Source of the DNA: Haloplanus sp. CK5-1
GTDB taxonomy: Archaea > Halobacteriota > Halobacteria > Halobacteriales > Haloferacaceae
NCBI RefSeq assembly: GCF_037201915.1
Contig: NZ_CP147505.1
Coordinates: forward strand, 2,294,001 to 2,358,000
Reading direction: 5' to 3'
DNA: 64,000 bases
Part shown: positions 9,839-18,716 of the stretch, one piece after another
Numbering within the stretch: the first letter of the stretch is position 1
Layout: the number at the start of each line of letters is the position of its first letter
Made by a program: the position numbers and the translations under genes
The notes under the pieces: generated by a model
What the model was told of the DNA's origin: nothing
Databases searched by the model: none
Seen by the model: only the letters and a program-made list of their open reading frames with translations

Positions 9839-10243
9839 ATGAGTGATTCCGACTTCGATATCCCAAACGATGACGATGTCTCACCTGCCGACATCCGTCC
9901 GGACGCGGATCTCGCCGGGGCCGATCTCTCCAGAGCGCTCCTCGCCGGGGCCGACCTCGCCGGTGCAGACCTCTCGGAGGCGATTCTCACCCGTGCCAGC
10001 CTCCGTGAGGCCAACCTGGTCGGGGCAGACCTCTCGGACGCCGATCTCAACTGTGCCGTCCTCCGCGAGGCCGACCTCACCGAGGTCGATCTCTCAAACG
10101 CGAGTCTCACGAAGGCGAAACTGGTCGGTGCGGACCTGTCCGATGCCGACCTCACGAACGCCCGCTGCCCCGCGGCCGATGTCTCTAACGCCGACCTCAC
10201 CGGCGCCAACGTCTCCGACGCCTCCCTACTGCACACGAAGTGA
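9839..10243 (+). CDS. Pentapeptide-repeat protein
   Basis: A 134-residue protein. After an acidic 25-residue head it consists of about 20 tandem A(D/N)Lxx-type pentapeptides (for example DLAGADLSRALLAGADLAGA), which fold as a right-handed quadrilateral beta-helix. The coil ends at LLHTK. Such proteins range from structural decoys to inhibitors of DNA topology enzymes; no evidence here favours one role. The ATG follows an AT-rich stretch (gaaatatatctcgcc) about 30 nt upstream, a plausible promoter. Confidence 0.85.
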   Translation: MSDSDFDIPNDDDVSPADIRPDADLAGADLSRALLAGADLAGADLSEAILTRASLREANLVGADLSDADLNCAVLREADLTEVDLSNASLTKAKLVGADLSDADLTNARCPAADVSNADLTGANVSDASLLHTK

Positions 10244-10535
10244 GACGGTGGAGTAGCACCCGGCTGAGGTCGGTCGTCGATCCCACGGGGTCTCGGGGTT
10301 TCGCGACTTGAAGCGGCCGGTAGTAGGGACAACACTGGCGGTCGGCGTCCCAACGGCCACGTTCTTCACCGCAAGTCGCCGTGCCGACTATTCCGGTCCA
10401 CTCAGTCGGTTCCCCCCCGAAAACGACTGTCCCGTGCCTAGGTCTACCACACTTCCGAACACGACTCACGACCCGCACGTTCCAGTCCACGACGCTCGGC
10501 GGGACGTTTATGCCCACCTTCCTCCCCTCTCGATC

Positions 10536-11280
10536 ATGGATTCAGGCTATCCGACGCGCCGTCCGACCGCGGCGATTAGGGACGAGGCGGGCGGCATCTC
10601 GCGCGCCTTCCCACCGGGGGCGACGGACATCCCGTGGATCGACATCCACCAGCACACCGGCACGCGGGGGTGGGAGCAACACGAGAAGATGGACGTAAGC
10701 GGCGCCCACGCCGTCGTCATGACCGCGGCGTCGTACTTCCAGGCACCGTACCGACCGATCGAAGCCGACGACTGGCGGTTCCTCCGGGACCGGTCGATCC
10801 AGCGCACGGCCGAGGTTTCGCGCAACCACTTCTTCGACGTCACCCTCGCCGTCGGCCTCCACTTCGGCGCGCGCACCGAGGGCGCCGACGAACTCCTCGA
10901 GGAGACGGGCTGTTACCTGAGTTTCTCGCTGGTCCGACACGGCGAGTCGAACACGCCCGAGGACATCGCGGGCGTGATCGACGACCACGGATCGGATCGT
11001 GATCGACTCCGACCTCCTCGCGGGACTGTACGCCGACGACGCGGCGCTGACGATGCGCCGGATGACGTTCAACCTCCTTCGCCTCGGCGTCGACCCCGAG
11101 GACGTCCGGAACGTCGTCTACTGGACCCCGAAACGGGTACTCGGACTCGATCGAGGGGTCGGCGCGGGTGACACGACCGCCGTGATCCGATCGACACCAG
11201 TCGCCGTCGACCCGCGATCCGTCTCCCGTGTCTCCCGGATAACCACAACTGCGGTGGGCGGTGAAAACACGCCCACTTGA
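10536..11280 (+). pseudogene. TatD-like metal hydrolase, internally deleted and frameshifted
   Basis: From ATG 10536 the first frame gives an amidohydrolase-like start: DIPWIDIHQHTG with the metal-binding HxH, then ADDWRFLRDRSIQRTAEVSR and VTLAVGLHFGART. It runs to EDIAGVIDDHGSD (about 10995) and then turns basic. The next frame, from about 10998, gives the family's C-terminal end: VIDSDLLAGLYADDAALTMRR is interrupted in style but continues to RNVVYWTPKRVLGL. The central third of the barrel is missing. I infer one deletion plus frameshift in an ancestral gene of about 300 codons. Confidence 0.65.
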
Positions 11281-11307
11281 TGGACCCCCGCCCCGTACTC
11301 GCGGTAC

Positions 11308-12417
11308 ATGCCTCACTGGCTCGCGCTACAGTTCTCCGTGCCCTTCCTTGGGATCGTCGGCCTGCTGGTACTCGTGCTCGCGGTCGTAACGGTCTCGCAG
11401 ATGGTGCGGTTCGTCGACGCGTACGACAAGGAGGCGCTGACGGTGTTCGGCGAGTACCGCGGCCTGCTCGAACCGGGGATCAACTTCGTCCCGCCGTTCG
11501 TCTCGCGGACGTTCCGGTTCGACATGCGGACCCAGACGATGGACGTTCCCCGACAGGAGGCGATCACGCGGGACAACTCGCCCGTGACCGCCGACGCCGT
11601 CGTCTATCTCCGCGTGATGGACGCGAAGAAGGCGTTCCTCGAGGTCGACGACTACAAGACGGCCGTGTCGAACCTCGCCCAGACCACCCTCCGGGCGGTG
11701 ATCGGCGACCTAGAACTCGACGACACGCTGAACAAACGCCAAGAGATCAACGCGCGCATCCGCAAGGAACTCGACGAACCGACCGACGACTGGGGGATCC
11801 GCGTGGAGTCGGTCGAGGTCCGCGAGGTCAATCCCAGTGAGGAGGTCCAGCGCGCCATGGAACAGCAGACGGGTGCGGAGCGTCGCCGCCGGGCGACGAT
11901 CCTCGAAGCGCAGGGCGAACGCCGGAGCGCCGTCGAGAGCGCACAGGGCGAGAAGCAGTCGAACGTCATCAGGGCCCAAGGGGAGAAGCAGAGCCAGATC
12001 CTCGAGGCACAGGGCGACGCCATCTCGACGGTGTTGCGAGCGAAATCCGCCGAGTCGATGGGCGAACGCGCAGTCATCGACAAGGGGATGGAGACGCTCG
12101 AACGCATCGGGCAGGGCGAGTCGACGACGTTCGTCCTCCCGCAGGAACTCACGTCGCTCGTCGGTCGCTACGGCAAGCAACTCACGGGCAGCGACGTGCA
12201 GGATTCCGCGGCCCTCGATTCGCTGGAGTTCGACGACGAAACCCGCGAACTCATCGGCCTCGACGACATCGAGGAGATCCTCGGCCAGATCGACGAGGCC
12301 GCCGAGATGGACGTCGAGGAACTCGAACAGCAGGCCAGGGCGGTCAAGGACGGACACGTGGCCACGGAGGACGTCGACGAGGGGAACGAGAATCGCGAAG
12401 CGGAGTCGGAGGCGTAA
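11308..12417 (+). CDS. Stomatin/prohibitin (SPFH) family membrane protein
   Basis: A 369-residue protein with one N-terminal membrane anchor (about residues 10-32), then the SPFH domain: AYDKEALTVFGEYRGLLEPG, DNSPVTADAVVYLRV and the RAVIGDLELDDTLNKRQEIN signature. A charged coiled coil follows, built of repeats such as ILEAQGERRSAVESAQGEKQ, and a very acidic tail ends at residue 369. SPFH proteins oligomerise on the membrane and scaffold or regulate proteases and channels. No NfeD-type partner is adjacent. The operon context is unclear: the next two genes are on the opposite strand. Confidence 0.92.
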   Translation: MPHWLALQFSVPFLGIVGLLVLVLAVVTVSQMVRFVDAYDKEALTVFGEYRGLLEPGINFVPPFVSRTFRFDMRTQTMDVPRQEAITRDNSPVTADAVVYLRVMDAKKAFLEVDDYKTAVSNLAQTTLRAVIGDLELDDTLNKRQEINARIRKELDEPTDDWGIRVESVEVREVNPSEEVQRAMEQQTGAERRRRATILEAQGERRSAVESAQGEKQSNVIRAQGEKQSQILEAQGDAISTVLRAKSAESMGERAVIDKGMETLERIGQGESTTFVLPQELTSLVGRYGKQLTGSDVQDSAALDSLEFDDETRELIGLDDIEEILGQIDEAAEMDVEELEQQARAVKDGHVATEDVDEGNENREAESEA

Positions 12418-12434
12418 CTGACCGAGATGTCGGG

Positions 12435-12722
12435 CTAGTCGTCCATGCCGGACGCCGCTCGACCCGCAGTCGCTCCGGACGGCGCCGACCCTGTGGCGAA
12501 CTTGTAAACGGCGACGAGTCCCCAGACCACCAGGCCGAGCAGGATAATGCCCGCCCTGATGTCGATGGGAACCACTGCAGCGTGTTCGATTGCCCCCTCG
12601 CTATCGACCGGGTGCCCGGCTCCCAGCAGCATGTCGAGCAGGCCGATCACGACGACGCCCAGGACGACCAGTCCGCCGCCGACGTACATGGCGATTTCGT
12701 CTGCCGTCGTTAGGTCACTCAT
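12435..12722 (-). CDS. Small two-segment membrane protein
   Basis: A 95-residue protein with two hydrophobic stretches (IAMYVGGGLVVLGVVVIGLL and IRAGIILLGLVVWGLVAVYK) and a short alanine-rich tail. It follows the DoxX-family gene by only 6 bp on the same strand, so it is probably co-transcribed and may act with it. I recognise it only as a haloarchaeal conserved type (possibly DUF7314). Confidence 0.65.
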   Translation of the reverse strand: MSDLTTADEIAMYVGGGLVVLGVVVIGLLDMLLGAGHPVDSEGAIEHAAVVPIDIRAGIILLGLVVWGLVAVYKFATGSAPSGATAGRAASGMDD

Positions 12723-12728
12723 TGCTAG

Positions 12729-13262
12729 TCACCCGAGGAGTTTCCGTAAGCGCGTGTTTTCGAACGGTCCCATCTCTCGCAGCCGGTTGTCGACTGCCAG
12801 GATACCGCCAGCTCCAAGAGCCACGATGGTCCCGAAGACCATGATCCCGAGTAGTTCGCCCGTGACCATGCCGTGAGCCCAGCCGCCGCCGTAGCCGTTG
12901 ATGAAGTAGAAAAACAGCATCAGGAACGCACCGAAGAAGGCGGCGGTCCTCGTGAGGACACCGAGTATTATCCCGAGACCGATGGCGGTCTGTCCGAGTG
13001 GGACCGCCACGTTGACGAACGACAACAGGATGCCGTCGCTGAACGGCGTGACGAAGGGTGCGAGGATGGTGCCCTGGGCGGCCCCTCCGACGAACCAGCT
13101 GGCGTCGAAGGGCCACGCCCAGATCTTGTCCAGACCGGCGTGGAGCATCCACCACCCGGCGGTCAGCCGGAGCAGCAGGATCCAATACGACAACCACGCT
13201 CCCGAGACCGAGAACGACGTCTCGGTTCCGAGAAACTTCGTACGTATGGATTGTGTTGACAT
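12729..13262 (-). CDS. DoxX family membrane protein
   Basis: A 177-residue protein with four membrane segments: WILLLRLTAGWWMLHAGLDK, VNVAVPLGQTAIGLGIILGV, a third around FFGAFLMLFFYFING and a fourth at LLGIMVFGTIVALGAGG. The Rxxx(G)xxxxxxGxxK pattern of the first segment is typical of DoxX/DoxD, subunits or relatives of thiosulfate:quinone oxidoreductase and other membrane redox proteins. The ATG at 13262 is preceded on this strand by an AT-rich stretch (cactaatatttttaatac near 13296-13313), a likely promoter. Confidence 0.82.
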   Translation of the reverse strand: MSTQSIRTKFLGTETSFSVSGAWLSYWILLLRLTAGWWMLHAGLDKIWAWPFDASWFVGGAAQGTILAPFVTPFSDGILLSFVNVAVPLGQTAIGLGIILGVLTRTAAFFGAFLMLFFYFINGYGGGWAHGMVTGELLGIMVFGTIVALGAGGILAVDNRLREMGPFENTRLRKLLG

Positions 13263-13396
13263 GACACGTCTCACCACACGACCCGATTCGATAGAAGTAT
13301 TAAAAATATTAGTGGTAGTTTCTACCGTCCGAGAGTCGGGCTCACCGGCGGGAACGCCGTCCTGCTCCATTCCTTCACTATCGGCAGGGAAGCGAA

Positions 13397-13420
13397 TGGG
13401 TTGGGGCGGATTTGAACCTA
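13397..13420 (-). other. tRNA-like 3' remnant, candidate attachment site
   Basis: On the minus strand the sequence reads taggttcaaatccgccccaa, resembling a tRNA T-loop plus acceptor 3' end. No matching 5' half is present, so it is not a tRNA gene. It sits between the GC-rich core and an integrase, where an attachment site would be expected. Confidence 0.4.
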
Positions 13421-13467
13421 CATTAGAGTTGACATGTCTCGCTGACGCTCGACAGTCAACTCTAATG
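13421..13467. repeat. 13-bp perfect inverted repeat next to the integrase
   Basis: The arms cattagagttgac (13421-13433) and gtcaactctaatg (13455-13467) are exact reverse complements around a 21-nt spacer. The structure abuts the tRNA-like remnant and lies 175 bp before the integrase start. It could be a recombinase binding site or a terminator-like hairpin. Confidence 0.7.
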
Positions 13468-13642
13468 AGGCTCGCCGTTCGCTCCTCGCTGCGCTCGTCG
13501 CTCCACGGCTCACCGCCGACTTGCTCGGTACCTGCCTGCTCGCTTCGCTGCGCGGGCGGGCTTCCGAGTCTGGTGAAGGCGACTGCGAATCGCGTTGAGA
13601 TCACCATCTGCGCTTGCGCTCCCGGGCACGGAGACCGCAAGC

Positions 13643-14596
13643 ATGACTCACATCACAATCGGAGAAGCGATAGACGCATACCTCGAAGAACGCCGAAGCG
13701 AACTCTCAGCCAGTTCGATACAGAATCACCGCTACCAACTGAAACAGTTTCGACTGTGGGCTCGGGGTGCCGACGGTGTTGACAATCTTGATGACATCGA
13801 CCCGATCGACCTATCCAAGTTCCGCCGGTATCGTTCGGAGTCGATTAACTCGAATACGATGTACAACCAACTCGGTGTTCTCAGGTTGTTCCTCCGGTTC
13901 TGTCACCGAATGCAGTGGATCGCCGAATCCGTCCCTGAATCGATAGTGCTCCCAACTCGCTCCGGCCAGGCGCGTGACTCAACAATCGACCCGGACCGAC
14001 TCGCATCCATCCTTGATGAGCTGGAGCGGTATGCATACGCTTCAGTCGACCACGTCATCCTATCGCTACTCTGGACGTGCTCATTCAGGATCGGCGGTCT
14101 CCGCGCACTCGACGTGGGTGACGTGCACGTACAGGGCCAGTGGGTGGACGTCGTTCACCGTCCTGAAGAGGGGACCCCGCTCAAGAACCAGGTCGGGTCG
14201 GAAAGAGAGGTGAATTTGCACGGGTGGGTGTGTGACGTCATCCAGGCGTGGATTGATGATCGTCGCCCGGGCTCAACCGATGATGGCCGTGAACCTCTGG
14301 TGTCGACAAAGCATGGACGCATCGCACGATCTTCTATCAGGGAGAGAGTGTACTCGCTGACTGATTGTGGGGGCATCGATTGGGGTTGCGAGTGCTCGGG
14401 GTCGGGGAAGTGCGACATGTCCGTGTCACCTCACGACGTGCGCCGGTCGTCAATCACCGCGTGGCTCGACGACAAGACAGACCCGGCTTTGCTGAGTTCA
14501 AGGGTGGATACCTCTCAGAAAACCATGGAACGACACTACGACGTTCGATCAAAGTCCGATCGCCGAAAATTGCGGCGCGACGCATTCGACATGTGA
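13643..14596 (+). CDS. Tyrosine recombinase / integrase (XerC/D type)
   Basis: A 317-residue protein. Residues 1-95 are a SAM-like core-binding domain (AIDAYLEERRSELSASSIQN). The catalytic domain shows LLWTCSFRIGGLRALDVGDV with the first arginine, a Cys-containing insertion (CGGIDWGCECSGSGKC, four Cys, perhaps zinc-binding), SPHDVRRSSI with the His-x-x-Arg pair, and the nucleophile tyrosine in MERHYDVRS. It therefore looks active. Site-specific integrases of this type insert elements at tRNA genes. Its place at the drop in GC content and beside a tRNA-like remnant suggests that it marks the edge of an integrated element. Confidence 0.88.
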   Translation: MTHITIGEAIDAYLEERRSELSASSIQNHRYQLKQFRLWARGADGVDNLDDIDPIDLSKFRRYRSESINSNTMYNQLGVLRLFLRFCHRMQWIAESVPESIVLPTRSGQARDSTIDPDRLASILDELERYAYASVDHVILSLLWTCSFRIGGLRALDVGDVHVQGQWVDVVHRPEEGTPLKNQVGSEREVNLHGWVCDVIQAWIDDRRPGSTDDGREPLVSTKHGRIARSSIRERVYSLTDCGGIDWGCECSGSGKCDMSVSPHDVRRSSITAWLDDKTDPALLSSRVDTSQKTMERHYDVRSKSDRRKLRRDAFDM

Positions 14597-14611
14597 TAGG
14601 ATAACCTCTCC

Positions 14612-14724
14612 CCCCGGGTTTCCTAAGTTCTCGACTTTGACCGAGGGGTGTGGTCTCGATGGTTCGACACACTCCTCGTTCGGAGTTAAATCTCGGTTCG
14701 TCACCCCGGGTTTCCTAAATTCTC
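14612..14724. repeat. Pair of 21-bp direct repeats after the integrase
   Basis: The sequence ccccgggtttcctaagttct at 14612 recurs as ccccgggtttcctaaattct at 14704, 92 bp away, with one difference over 21 bp. The first copy follows the integrase stop and the second precedes a small acidic gene. They could be binding sites for the integrase or for a small regulator. Confidence 0.7.
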
Positions 14725-14741
14725 CCTGTTATAATCGATTC

Positions 14742-14960
14742 ATGACCAACGAGGACGACGAAATCATCGATCCGGAGGAACTTGACTCGCACACCCTGCG
14801 AGCAGTCCAACGACTCATCAACGACTATCCCGTCCTACAGACAGGTGAGCCGCATCATTCACGCAATGACTACCGCCAAGGGCGGAAAGATGCGTTCACC
14901 GCGGTGTCTGCGGTGCTATCAGAATGGCTCGATGACTTGGAGGACACCGAGGAGGAGTGA
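14742..14960 (+). CDS. Small acidic protein, unknown
   Basis: A 72-residue protein, very acidic at both ends, with a central helix (HTLRAVQRLINDYPVLQ) and a basic patch (NDYRQGRKDAF). No family recognised. A TATA-like ttataatc lies about 10-15 nt before the ATG, closer than usual. Small acidic proteins of this sort are common next to integrases in haloarchaeal elements. Confidence 0.5.
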   Translation: MTNEDDEIIDPEELDSHTLRAVQRLINDYPVLQTGEPHHSRNDYRQGRKDAFTAVSAVLSEWLDDLEDTEEE

Positions 14961-15161
14961 CGTGACGAGTCGGTCCACACCGAGATTCGCGTCTGTGGTG
15001 GCTTGATGATGAGGTATAGAGATTTGTTAACTGTGATCACAGAAGCACGTAGGCTGTAACGGTCACACGAACCCCGAAGATACCGCTCGACACACAGGGA
15101 TGATACTGTGTTATGACATCCTGATCGAAAACATACTGTGACTGAACAGTCTGTTCACGCG

Positions 15162-15405
15162 TCACTCGATTTCAATATCCGTGAGTTCGAATCGCGCGCC
15201 ACCATCTGAACCCTCGGTCACGGTGATGTCCCATCCGTGGGCTATGGCCAGGTGGCAAACGCTCGCTAGCCCGAATCCATCCCCTTCGGCTTTCTTCGAG
15301 CAGTCCGCCTCAAATACGCGGCCACGCTCGTCTACAGGGAGCCCGGCCCGTCGTCCTCGACGTAGAACCCGTCTGCGAGCGACCCGACTCGTCTCTTGAC
15401 GCCGC
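15162..15405 (-). pseudogene. Remnant of a histidine kinase ATPase domain
   Basis: On the minus strand one frame gives VGSLADGFYVEDDGPG, the typical G1 box of haloarchaeal sensor kinases. The next frame continues VDERGRVFEADCSKKAEGDG, then FGLASVCHLAIAHGWDITVT and ends DIEIE with TGA at 15162. The two parts are separated by a frameshift, and nothing upstream encodes the remaining domains. It is a decayed 3' end of a kinase gene. Confidence 0.75.
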
Positions 15406-15748
15406 CGTGCCTATCAGGCGAGACGTGACTTCGGTGACATCAGTAGCACTAAGAGGAGTTCCAGTTGAGGCTTACAAAATTAGGTTGGCGTTCCAAAAAT
15501 TGGCTAACTGCTCAGTTGTAATGAGTGGCATTCCAAGTCAGGCTTTATCCAACGATGGATTCGCCGGGAATTCGGCACGCTGTCTCAAAGAATCCGTTTA
15601 ATCCCCGTGCAATTTGACGGTCTGTGTGACAGATGGTTACTGCGATACGACGAATATCACTGGCACGAGCACGCACAGCATCGCGCGGTGATTCAAATCT
15701 TGAGACCGTTACACAACCGTTTTGACGGTCGTCACGAGAAGATACGTA
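15406..15748. other. Intergenic region, no gene seen
   Basis: About 340 bp between the kinase remnant and the REC-PAS gene. No frame has a convincing protein. The stretch just before 15749 must hold the promoter of the downstream gene, but no clear TATA box at the expected distance was identified. Confidence 0.4.
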
Positions 15749-18610
15749 ATGTCTGTCACAGCTCACCAACAGATTCGAATTCTCCACGTCGATGATGAAC
15801 CCGATTTCGCGGATCTGACCGGGACGGTTCTCGAACGCGAGGACGACCGGTTCATCGTCGAGACAGCGACCAGTGCCGACGAGGGGCTGGAAAGGATCAA
15901 CGATCGCCCGCCTGATTGCGTCGTCTCGGATTACAACATGCCCGGCATGGATGGCATCGAATTCTTGCAGGCTGTCCGTGAGGAGTATCCCGACCTTCCC
16001 TTTATTCTGTTTACTGGCAAGGGCAGCGAGGAAGTCGCCAGTGATGCCCTTAGGACAGGTGCGACCGATTACATTCAAAAACGGTCCGGGTCAAAGCAGT
16101 ACGAGTTTCTTGCTAACCGCGCTAAAAACGCCGTCACGCAGTACTGGTCAGAAAAAAGACTCCGCGAAACGCGGAAAGAGTACACCGCCATCTTCGAGAA
16201 CGCACAGAACGCCCTCCTTCTCGTGCAGGTCGAAGACGACGGGTTCCGCTACCAGCAGTGTAACCCGCAGGCAATCGAACTCATCGGTCGAGACAAGGCC
16301 GAAATTGTCGGCAACACCCCACACCAGGCGCTTGGGTCGGAGAACGGAACGAAGGTGGTTAGTGCATACCGCACATGCATCAAGCGACGGGAACCCGTCG
16401 CGTACACGGTCACGCTTGACCTTCCGATGAGAGAAGTGATCCGGGAATGCGAGGTCGCCCCCATTTCATCGGACGACGAAATCCAGCAACTGGTCGTCGA
16501 ATTCCGGGAAATCACCGAACAGCGCCAACGCCAGCAGGAACTCGAAGAATATGGGACAATCATCGATGTGCTCACCGACGCGGTGTACGTGCTCGACGAA
16601 GATGGGCGGTTCACCTACGTCAACGACGAGTTCGTGGAGTTGGTCGGCTACGGCCGGGAAACGATTCTCGGGAGCCTGCCCTCGCTCATCAAAGACCAGG
16701 AGGCCGTCGAACGGGCAGAACAACAGTTGGGACGGTTGCTATCGAGTGACGGCCCGGACACTGTCACGTTCGAAGTGACGATCAACCCCCGCGACGGCGA
16801 CCCGATTGTCTGCGAGGATCATATGGGCGTTCTCCCCTACGAAGGCGACAAGTTCAACGGGTCGGTCGGCACACTCCGCGATATTACTGACCGCAAAGAG
16901 CGCGAGCGGGAACTGGCACGGACCCACGACCTCATGGCGAACATGGAGGAGTTGGCCGACGCCGGCGCGTGGGAGTACGATTCGGAGACTGACACACTCA
17001 CGATAACGGACGGAACACGCGGGCTCTACGGACTCGATCCGGACGAGGGCCTCACACTCGAAGCGGCGCTCGACCCTGTCCATCCTGAGGACCGAGACCT
17101 GCTTGCCGACCGTTTGGACACGTGTCTCGAAGCGGGCGAACCGTACGAGATTGACGTGCGTTTCACCACACCCGATGGCCGGCAGCGCTGGCTCACTGCC
17201 AACGGTGAACGCGTCTCCGAGAGTGATGCCGGTAGCGTGGTCCGTGGCTATATCCGGGACAGCACCGAACAGCAGGCCTACGAACGTGACCTGAAGCGGT
17301 ACTGGACCGTCTTCGACGAACTCCCGGACTCCGTCGATCGAACTGATATGGGCACAGATCTCGAACCGGATTACACGCTGCAACCCCAAGAAACGACTCA
17401 AAAGCGCCTTGAATGGCTCTTCGACACGTATCAGCCGATCATCGAAGTTCTCAACCGCGCCTCGACGCGGAAAGAAGCTGAAAAGACGGTCTGTGACTTT
17501 CTAACTGCCACCCGAGCATACGACGTCGCATGGAGCGCCAAATACACTACTGATACTTCGGTACTCGATCCACACATCCGAAGCGATCCGGAAGAGAACA
17601 TTGACGAGTGGGAGTTTCCGCCGATGGAACCTGCGGGGGAACAGAGCCTCCCACGAGTGGCCGCTGAGACCGGAGCGGTACAGTTCGTTACCAATAGTGA
17701 CCCCGATTCGGAATGCGAAATGTGGCGAGAAGACACTCTTGGGCACGGATTTTCAGGGTGTGCTATTGTCCCGTTGGCTTACAAAGACCAGACGTACGGG
17801 CTAATGGGGGTATACACGACTCGCACACCCCCGTTCGGCAACCGCGAGCAGACACTATTGCAGACAGTCGGAGACCGATTGGGTCGGTTGATTCACGACT
17901 TTTTCGTCGAGAAGCAACTCTACACCGACACTATTTCCGAACTCACCTTTCGGAGCGAAGATTCACAGTCGTCCTTCATTCGTGCATCGGAGAGTCTCGG
18001 GTGTACCATCGAGATTACCGAATCGATTCCGACATCTGAAGAGACATTCACACACTACGTGTCTATCCGCGATGCTCCGCTGGATGAGTTCATCGAATTC
18101 GTCAAGGACAGGGACGTCGCCAGAGAGGTGCGACCGATCCGACGCAGAGAGGACCCACCTGGCGGGGAGGTCGAACTGAAACTATCCAGCCAGTCGCTGA
18201 TGTCCACGCTTGTTACCTTGGGGGCGGTAGTCACGAAGGACACGGTCACTGACGGTCGGGCCGAGGTCGTTTGTGAGATACCGGTTGGCAAAGATATCGA
18301 CTCACTGGTTGGCCGAATCACGGACTCGTTTCCGGAGACCGCCTTAGCGTCAAAAACTGAACGTGAACGGTCGGCGGACTCGGTCCGACAGACAACGGAC
18401 CATATATTGGCAGACATCTTTCGGGAGGAACTCACGGACCGACAGCGACAAACCCTCCGGGCCTGCTTGCATGGCGGCTACTTCGAGTCCCCTCGCAAAA
18501 GTACGGCGACAGAAGTTGCGGACGCTCTCTCGCTGACCCAAACAACAGTCTCACAGCACCTCCGGAACGCTCAACGGAAACTCTTCGAAGGCATGCTCGA
18601 ACAACTGTAA
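15749..18610 (+). CDS. REC-PAS-GAF-HTH10 sensory regulator (bacterio-opsin activator type)
   Basis: A 953-residue soluble protein. Residues ~10-125 form a receiver domain (ILHVDDEPDFADL, phospho-acceptor Asp in CVVSDYNMPGMDG, FTGKGSEEVA). Three PAS domains follow (about 140-265, 270-390 and 395-515, each ending in a DITDRKER-like linker). A GAF domain covers ~560-715 (RASTRKEAEKTVCDFL to VGDRLGRLI). Next is the bacterio-opsin-activator type domain (~720-860). A C-terminal HTH_10 (LTDRQRQTLRACLHGGYFES, then TEVADALSLTQTTVSQHLRN) binds DNA. There is no kinase domain, so it probably receives phosphate from a separate kinase and acts as a transcription factor. The neighbouring decayed kinase 3' end could be its lost partner. 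The transducer gene follows on the same strand. Confidence 0.9.
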   Translation: MSVTAHQQIRILHVDDEPDFADLTGTVLEREDDRFIVETATSADEGLERINDRPPDCVVSDYNMPGMDGIEFLQAVREEYPDLPFILFTGKGSEEVASDALRTGATDYIQKRSGSKQYEFLANRAKNAVTQYWSEKRLRETRKEYTAIFENAQNALLLVQVEDDGFRYQQCNPQAIELIGRDKAEIVGNTPHQALGSENGTKVVSAYRTCIKRREPVAYTVTLDLPMREVIRECEVAPISSDDEIQQLVVEFREITEQRQRQQELEEYGTIIDVLTDAVYVLDEDGRFTYVNDEFVELVGYGRETILGSLPSLIKDQEAVERAEQQLGRLLSSDGPDTVTFEVTINPRDGDPIVCEDHMGVLPYEGDKFNGSVGTLRDITDRKERERELARTHDLMANMEELADAGAWEYDSETDTLTITDGTRGLYGLDPDEGLTLEAALDPVHPEDRDLLADRLDTCLEAGEPYEIDVRFTTPDGRQRWLTANGERVSESDAGSVVRGYIRDSTEQQAYERDLKRYWTVFDELPDSVDRTDMGTDLEPDYTLQPQETTQKRLEWLFDTYQPIIEVLNRASTRKEAEKTVCDFLTATRAYDVAWSAKYTTDTSVLDPHIRSDPEENIDEWEFPPMEPAGEQSLPRVAAETGAVQFVTNSDPDSECEMWREDTLGHGFSGCAIVPLAYKDQTYGLMGVYTTRTPPFGNREQTLLQTVGDRLGRLIHDFFVEKQLYTDTISELTFRSEDSQSSFIRASESLGCTIEITESIPTSEETFTHYVSIRDAPLDEFIEFVKDRDVAREVRPIRRREDPPGGEVELKLSSQSLMSTLVTLGAVVTKDTVTDGRAEVVCEIPVGKDIDSLVGRITDSFPETALASKTERERSADSVRQTTDHILADIFREELTDRQRQTLRACLHGGYFESPRKSTATEVADALSLTQTTVSQHLRNAQRKLFEGMLEQL

Positions 18611-18716
18611 GATCGGCCGGATATAGTCGGGGATATTGTCCAGCAATTCTCACTGCTGATACTCATCCAGATATCCAGCGTGGACAATTATGCAGATACC
18701 TCGTGAGTCAAATATC

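Noticed and set aside
13397..13470. Possible complete tRNA gene on the minus strand
   Set aside because: Only a T-loop-like and 3' acceptor-like part is present; the 5' half and an anticodon arm cannot be formed.
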